A stretch of 64,000 nucleotides of DNA from an uncultured Eubacteriales bacterium (GTDB lineage Bacteria; Bacillota; Clostridia; Christensenellales; Aristaeellaceae), in NCBI GenBank assembly GCA_902764875.1, contig CACWXP010000005.1, positions 1-64,000 of the forward strand. The letters run 5' to 3'. Numbering within the stretch: position 1 is the stretch's first letter; the number at the start of each line of letters is the position of its first letter. A program made the position numbers and the translations under genes. Below, piece after piece: positions 61,141-64,000 of the stretch. The notes under the pieces were generated by a model, which worked only from the letters and a program-made list of their open reading frames with translations, ran no database searches and was not told the DNA's origin.

Positions 61141-62739
61141 TTACTCGCCTTTCAGGACCAGGGCCGGGTCGACGGCAACGGCGCTGCGGATCGGCAGGAG
61201 GCAGCTGATGGCCGCGATGATCATGGAAACCGCTATGGTTGCCGGAAGCAGCAGGGGCTGCAGTGTGATCGGGGAGCCGAAGACGTTAACGCTGATGACC
61301 TGGGCAAAAACGAAGCCGAGCAGACCGCCCAGCAAACCGCCCAGCAGGCCCAGGAACAGGCCCTCGCCGAGGAATTCCGTGCGGATGCTGTTGTCCGAGG
61401 CGCCGAGGGCCTTTCGCAGGCCGATTTCCCGGCGGCGCTCCGTGACCACGGCCATCATGGTCGTGCTGACGGAAATCATCGTCAGAAGGAGGACCACGAC
61501 GGTGACCAGGTAGACCAGGGACTGGAGCTTGCCCAGAACGGTGGTTTCCGAGCGGGTCACCCGCTTGACCAGGCGGGCAGTGACACTCGCAGTGTCCGCG
61601 CCCTTGCCTTCGGCGATTTCGGAGTTTGCTGCACTTGCGTTTGCGGAGTTCGCCGCATTTGCATTGATCGTGTCGGCGATTTTCTGGAGATCTTCAGTGG
61701 AGGCAGCCTGGACGCTCAGTTCCATGACGTCAAGGCGGCCGGGTTCGCCGGTCATGTCCTCCAGATCCCTCAGGGACATAAAGATGTAGTCTTCCTCTTC
61801 GCCGCCGGTATCCAGAATGCCGGTAACAGTGAAGGTCCGCTTCGATTCGACGGGAGCGGAGCCGGCCTGAACGGCGCGGGCCTCGTTAATAGCCTGGACG
61901 ACAGCGCCGGAGGAAACCGTGGCGCCGGAAAGTGCGTCAATGCCGGCTTCGTTCAGGGTGAGAGGCAGGGATTTGCCGATGAACTGGGCCAGGAAGGCTT
62001 CATCCGTCGCGGTGCGGCCGCCGAACTCCTCCGTCTGGAGGGAAGCGTCCACAGCGATGGTTTTGATTTTCGATTCATCGTCAAGGGTCACCGTTACGTA
62101 GATCAGGGCGTTCTGCCAGCCTTCCGCGGAACCGGTGAGGGTGGCGCCGGGCTGACGGTCCTGCTCCGCGGCCAGGTCAGCGGCGGTGTCTTCACCTGAA
62201 GTCTGGCCGGCGGCAGATGCGGAATCAGCAGCGGCTTTGGCAGTTTGAGCTCCGGCCTGCCAGGTCAGTTCCATGGAGCGGCCGACGCGCATGCCGAGCT
62301 GATCGGCAACGGCTTTGCCCAGGAGGACTTCCCGGTCGTTTTCCGGGAGGCTGCCTTCAATATGAAAATAGGGGCTGGTTTTCATCACCTGTTCAAAATC
62401 CGTGCCGGCGGTGGTGAAAGACAGCTGGCGGGAAACCATGTCCATGCGCACGTAGCGGTAGGGCGTCGCGCCGATCAGGGCATCCGCGGGCAGGGATTGC
62501 AGCGCGTTTTCGGCGCTTTCACGGGTCATGGAGGACTCCCCTGCGGGGAGGAGCAGCATGTTCGCGCCGTAATTGCGGAACTGGGCGCTCATCTGGCGGG
62601 GAACGTCATAGTAGATTGTGACGAGGCCGGAGAGGATGGCCGCGCCCACGGCGATGGACAGCAGGGCGATCAGCATACGGGAGCGGCGGCGCAGGAGCGA
62701 GGCCGTGATCATCCGAAGGAACATTTTTCTTTTGCTCAT
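61141..62739 (-). CDS. FtsX-type ABC permease with an inserted FMN-binding domain
   Basis: 532 residues. N-terminal helix (about 20-42), outer region, three C-terminal helices (from about 405) with RREIGLRKALGASDNSIR. Within the outer loop, residues 205-290 form an FMN_bind domain: YVTVTLDDESKIKTIAV, then GIDALSGATVSSGAVVQAI. SGAT with Thr274 matches the site where ApbE attaches FMN covalently. Ala/Ser/Asn-rich linkers (165-200, 355-385) flank it. So this permease probably carries a flavin outside the membrane. The ATG follows GGAGG, 1 base after the upstream stop. Confidence 0.88.
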   Translation of the reverse strand: MSKRKMFLRMITASLLRRRSRMLIALLSIAVGAAILSGLVTIYYDVPRQMSAQFRNYGANMLLLPAGESSMTRESAENALQSLPADALIGATPYRYVRMDMVSRQLSFTTAGTDFEQVMKTSPYFHIEGSLPENDREVLLGKAVADQLGMRVGRSMELTWQAGAQTAKAAADSASAAGQTSGEDTAADLAAEQDRQPGATLTGSAEGWQNALIYVTVTLDDESKIKTIAVDASLQTEEFGGRTATDEAFLAQFIGKSLPLTLNEAGIDALSGATVSSGAVVQAINEARAVQAGSAPVESKRTFTVTGILDTGGEEEDYIFMSLRDLEDMTGEPGRLDVMELSVQAASTEDLQKIADTINANAANSANASAANSEIAEGKGADTASVTARLVKRVTRSETTVLGKLQSLVYLVTVVVLLLTMISVSTTMMAVVTERRREIGLRKALGASDNSIRTEFLGEGLFLGLLGGLLGGLLGFVFAQVISVNVFGSPITLQPLLLPATIAVSMIIAAISCLLPIRSAVAVDPALVLKGE

Positions 62740-62740
62740 A

Positions 62741-64000
62741 TCAGTGTCCTCCGTGCAGCACTTCGGCGGGGCGCAGACGCAGCACCATCCGGATGGCGGG
62801 GATGCAGCCGGCCATGGCCATCAGGACAATGAGGCCCGCCACGATGGGAATCACCAGGGGCTTCATTTCGATGGCAGATCCGAAGACGTTCCAGCCGATG
62901 AGCTGGGCAAAGCCGAAGCCCATAAAGTAGCCGGCAACGCCGCCGATGAGGGCGGTCACGAGGATTTCCGTGACGACGACGCCGGTGATCTGGCCGTCCC
63001 GGGCGCCGATGGCCTTCAGAAGACCGAATTCCTGGCTGCGCTCCATGACGCCGGCGGTGACCAGGTTGGAGATGCCCAGGGAGGCGCCGATCAGGCTCAT
63101 GGCCGTGATCAGGATCATCAGGAGTTGGGTTTTATCAAGGATCGCGCCTTCCCCTTCCGCCACCTGGCGGACGGCGGAGGCCATGGAGTCCGTGATGACA
63201 GACTGGATCTGATAGCAAATGGCGGAAACGTAGGCGGTGCAGTACCAGGTTTCGTAATCCTGGGAGGAAAGGGCTGCGGGATTCAGCGCGGCCCGGCGGC
63301 TGAGCTCGTTGTCTGGTGTGGTCAGGGCGCTGACCTCGATAGAGGCCACCTTGCCGTCCAGGCCGGAAAGCTTCTGAACCAGATCCAGGGTGCCGTAGAG
63401 CTGGTCGTCGGCGTCGTCGCCGGAATCGAAGACACCGACGACGGTGACAGTCTCCGCTCCGTTCTTTCCCGTCAGGGCGACGGTGTCACCGGCCTTCAGG
63501 TTCTCCCGTTTTGCCAGGGCTGATCCGACCATGATTTCGGTATCGGCATCGCCGGAGGCTTCGTCGATCCAGCGGCCGTCGGTCAGGTCCCACCAGGTCC
63601 GGAGGTTGGTAATGCCCGTGTCCACACTTTCGCCGGTGGGCAGATCCAGGTGGTGATTGTACCAGGAGCCGGTCAGGGGAATCCGGGTATCGCCGGCTGT
63701 GGCTTCACCTGCGGCTGCTCCGGCGGATTCGGAGCCTCTGTTATGGGTCAGCGTGACCGTGGTTTTCAGGAAGGGGGCGAAGTCCGTGATGTTGTAGGTC
63801 CAGAAGATGGTTTTGATTTTTCCGAGTTCATCTTCCGCCAGATAAGCCGTGCCCAGCTCGCCGCCGGATTCTCCGTTCACGCTGTAGATATCATTCAGCA
63901 GGCTGGAGGATTTGGGTTTCACGACGATGTTGGCGCCGTAGGTTTTCAGTTCCTGGTTCACCTTGTCCCCGACATCCAGCATGACGTTGAGCATGCCGGT
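62741..64000 (-). CDS. FtsX-type ABC permease (5' end outside the window)
   Basis: The visible 420 residues include the outer domain, starting with a DVGDKVNQELKTYGANIVV segment that follows the missing N-terminal helix, and three C-terminal helices with RSQEFGLLKAIGARDGQITG and RLRPAEVLHGG. No FMN motif is seen. An internal Met at 63994 is not the real start. First visible gene of the six-gene operon. Confidence 0.9.
   Translation of the reverse strand, partial: TGMLNVMLDVGDKVNQELKTYGANIVVKPKSSSLLNDIYSVNGESGGELGTAYLAEDELGKIKTIFWTYNITDFAPFLKTTVTLTHNRGSESAGAAAGEATAGDTRIPLTGSWYNHHLDLPTGESVDTGITNLRTWWDLTDGRWIDEASGDADTEIMVGSALAKRENLKAGDTVALTGKNGAETVTVVGVFDSGDDADDQLYGTLDLVQKLSGLDGKVASIEVSALTTPDNELSRRAALNPAALSSQDYETWYCTAYVSAICYQIQSVITDSMASAVRQVAEGEGAILDKTQLLMILITAMSLIGASLGISNLVTAGVMERSQEFGLLKAIGARDGQITGVVVTEILVTALIGGVAGYFMGFGFAQLIGWNVFGSAIEMKPLVIPIVAGLIVLMAMAGCIPAIRMVLRLRPAEVLHGGH

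Noticed and set aside
1-64000. tRNA, rRNA, CRISPR array, replication origin, complete insertion sequence
   Set aside because: Looked for their typical sequence patterns by eye on both strands and found none; a covariance or profile search could still reveal a small RNA.

Overview
The window looks like a chromosomal segment of an anaerobic, gut- or rumen-type Firmicute (class Clostridia), though no rRNA or housekeeping marker allows a firmer call. The basis is consistent AGGAGG ribosome sites, many TTGACA-N17-TATAAT promoters, and families typical of that class: DUF1836, DUF3847, DUF4418, a YtvI-type AI-2E protein, a domain-swapped GH3 enzyme of the rumen type and HPr/EI/EII sugar uptake. GC is moderate to high, with AT-rich islands in hsdS, the DUF4230 pair and a repeat array. 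No tRNA, rRNA or CRISPR array was seen.

Layout. 1-7.3 kb (-): type I restriction operon hsdM-hsdS-fic-hsdR plus an unknown gene leaving the window, beside a beheaded mcrC remnant. 7.7-9.5 kb: two tandem DUF4230 membrane-anchored proteins and an XRE regulator. 9.6-17 kb: metallo-beta-lactamase fold hydrolase, GH3 glycosidase, M42 peptidase, HIT protein, an SLC13 transporter broken by one in-frame amber codon, and several tiny membrane proteins. 17-34.3 kb: a lipid-centred region with a TIM-barrel protein, two paralogous radical SAM enzymes, a small alarmone synthetase, TetR and DUF1836 regulators, acyl-activating enzyme + ACP + acyltransferase, a DUF2974 lipase-like protein, an AI-2E-family membrane protein, oleate hydratase, a shortened SAM-synthetase-like protein, a phasin-like protein and a UbiB kinase. 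Two of its operons carry the same 59-bp upstream element, so they probably form one regulon. This is the best candidate here for an undescribed system: uptake, activation, hydration and perhaps radical modification of fatty acids.

34.4-40.5 kb: decayed mobile-element material (sigma-like factor, DUF3847 protein, headless serine recombinase), then a three-copy repeat derived from the 5' end of a DUF234-type ATPase gene and flanking an EamA exporter, and a truncated cupin. 40.6-43.4 kb: uxuA-uxuB for glucuronate breakdown. 43.5-52.4 kb (-): sucrose module with fructokinase, amylosucrase-type GH13, HAD phosphatase, a full PTS (EIIBCA, HPr, EI), acylphosphatase and uridine kinase; this HPr lacks the regulatory Ser46.

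52.7-64 kb (-): an FtsX-type ABC exporter pair under a palindrome-bearing promoter, a serine hydrolase, a YebC regulator, and a six-gene ABC operon (three permeases, two ATPases, DUF4418). One permease has an FMN-binding domain with a flavinylation motif in its outer loop, suggesting a redox-coupled, possibly iron-related, ABC system whose first genes lie beyond the right edge.
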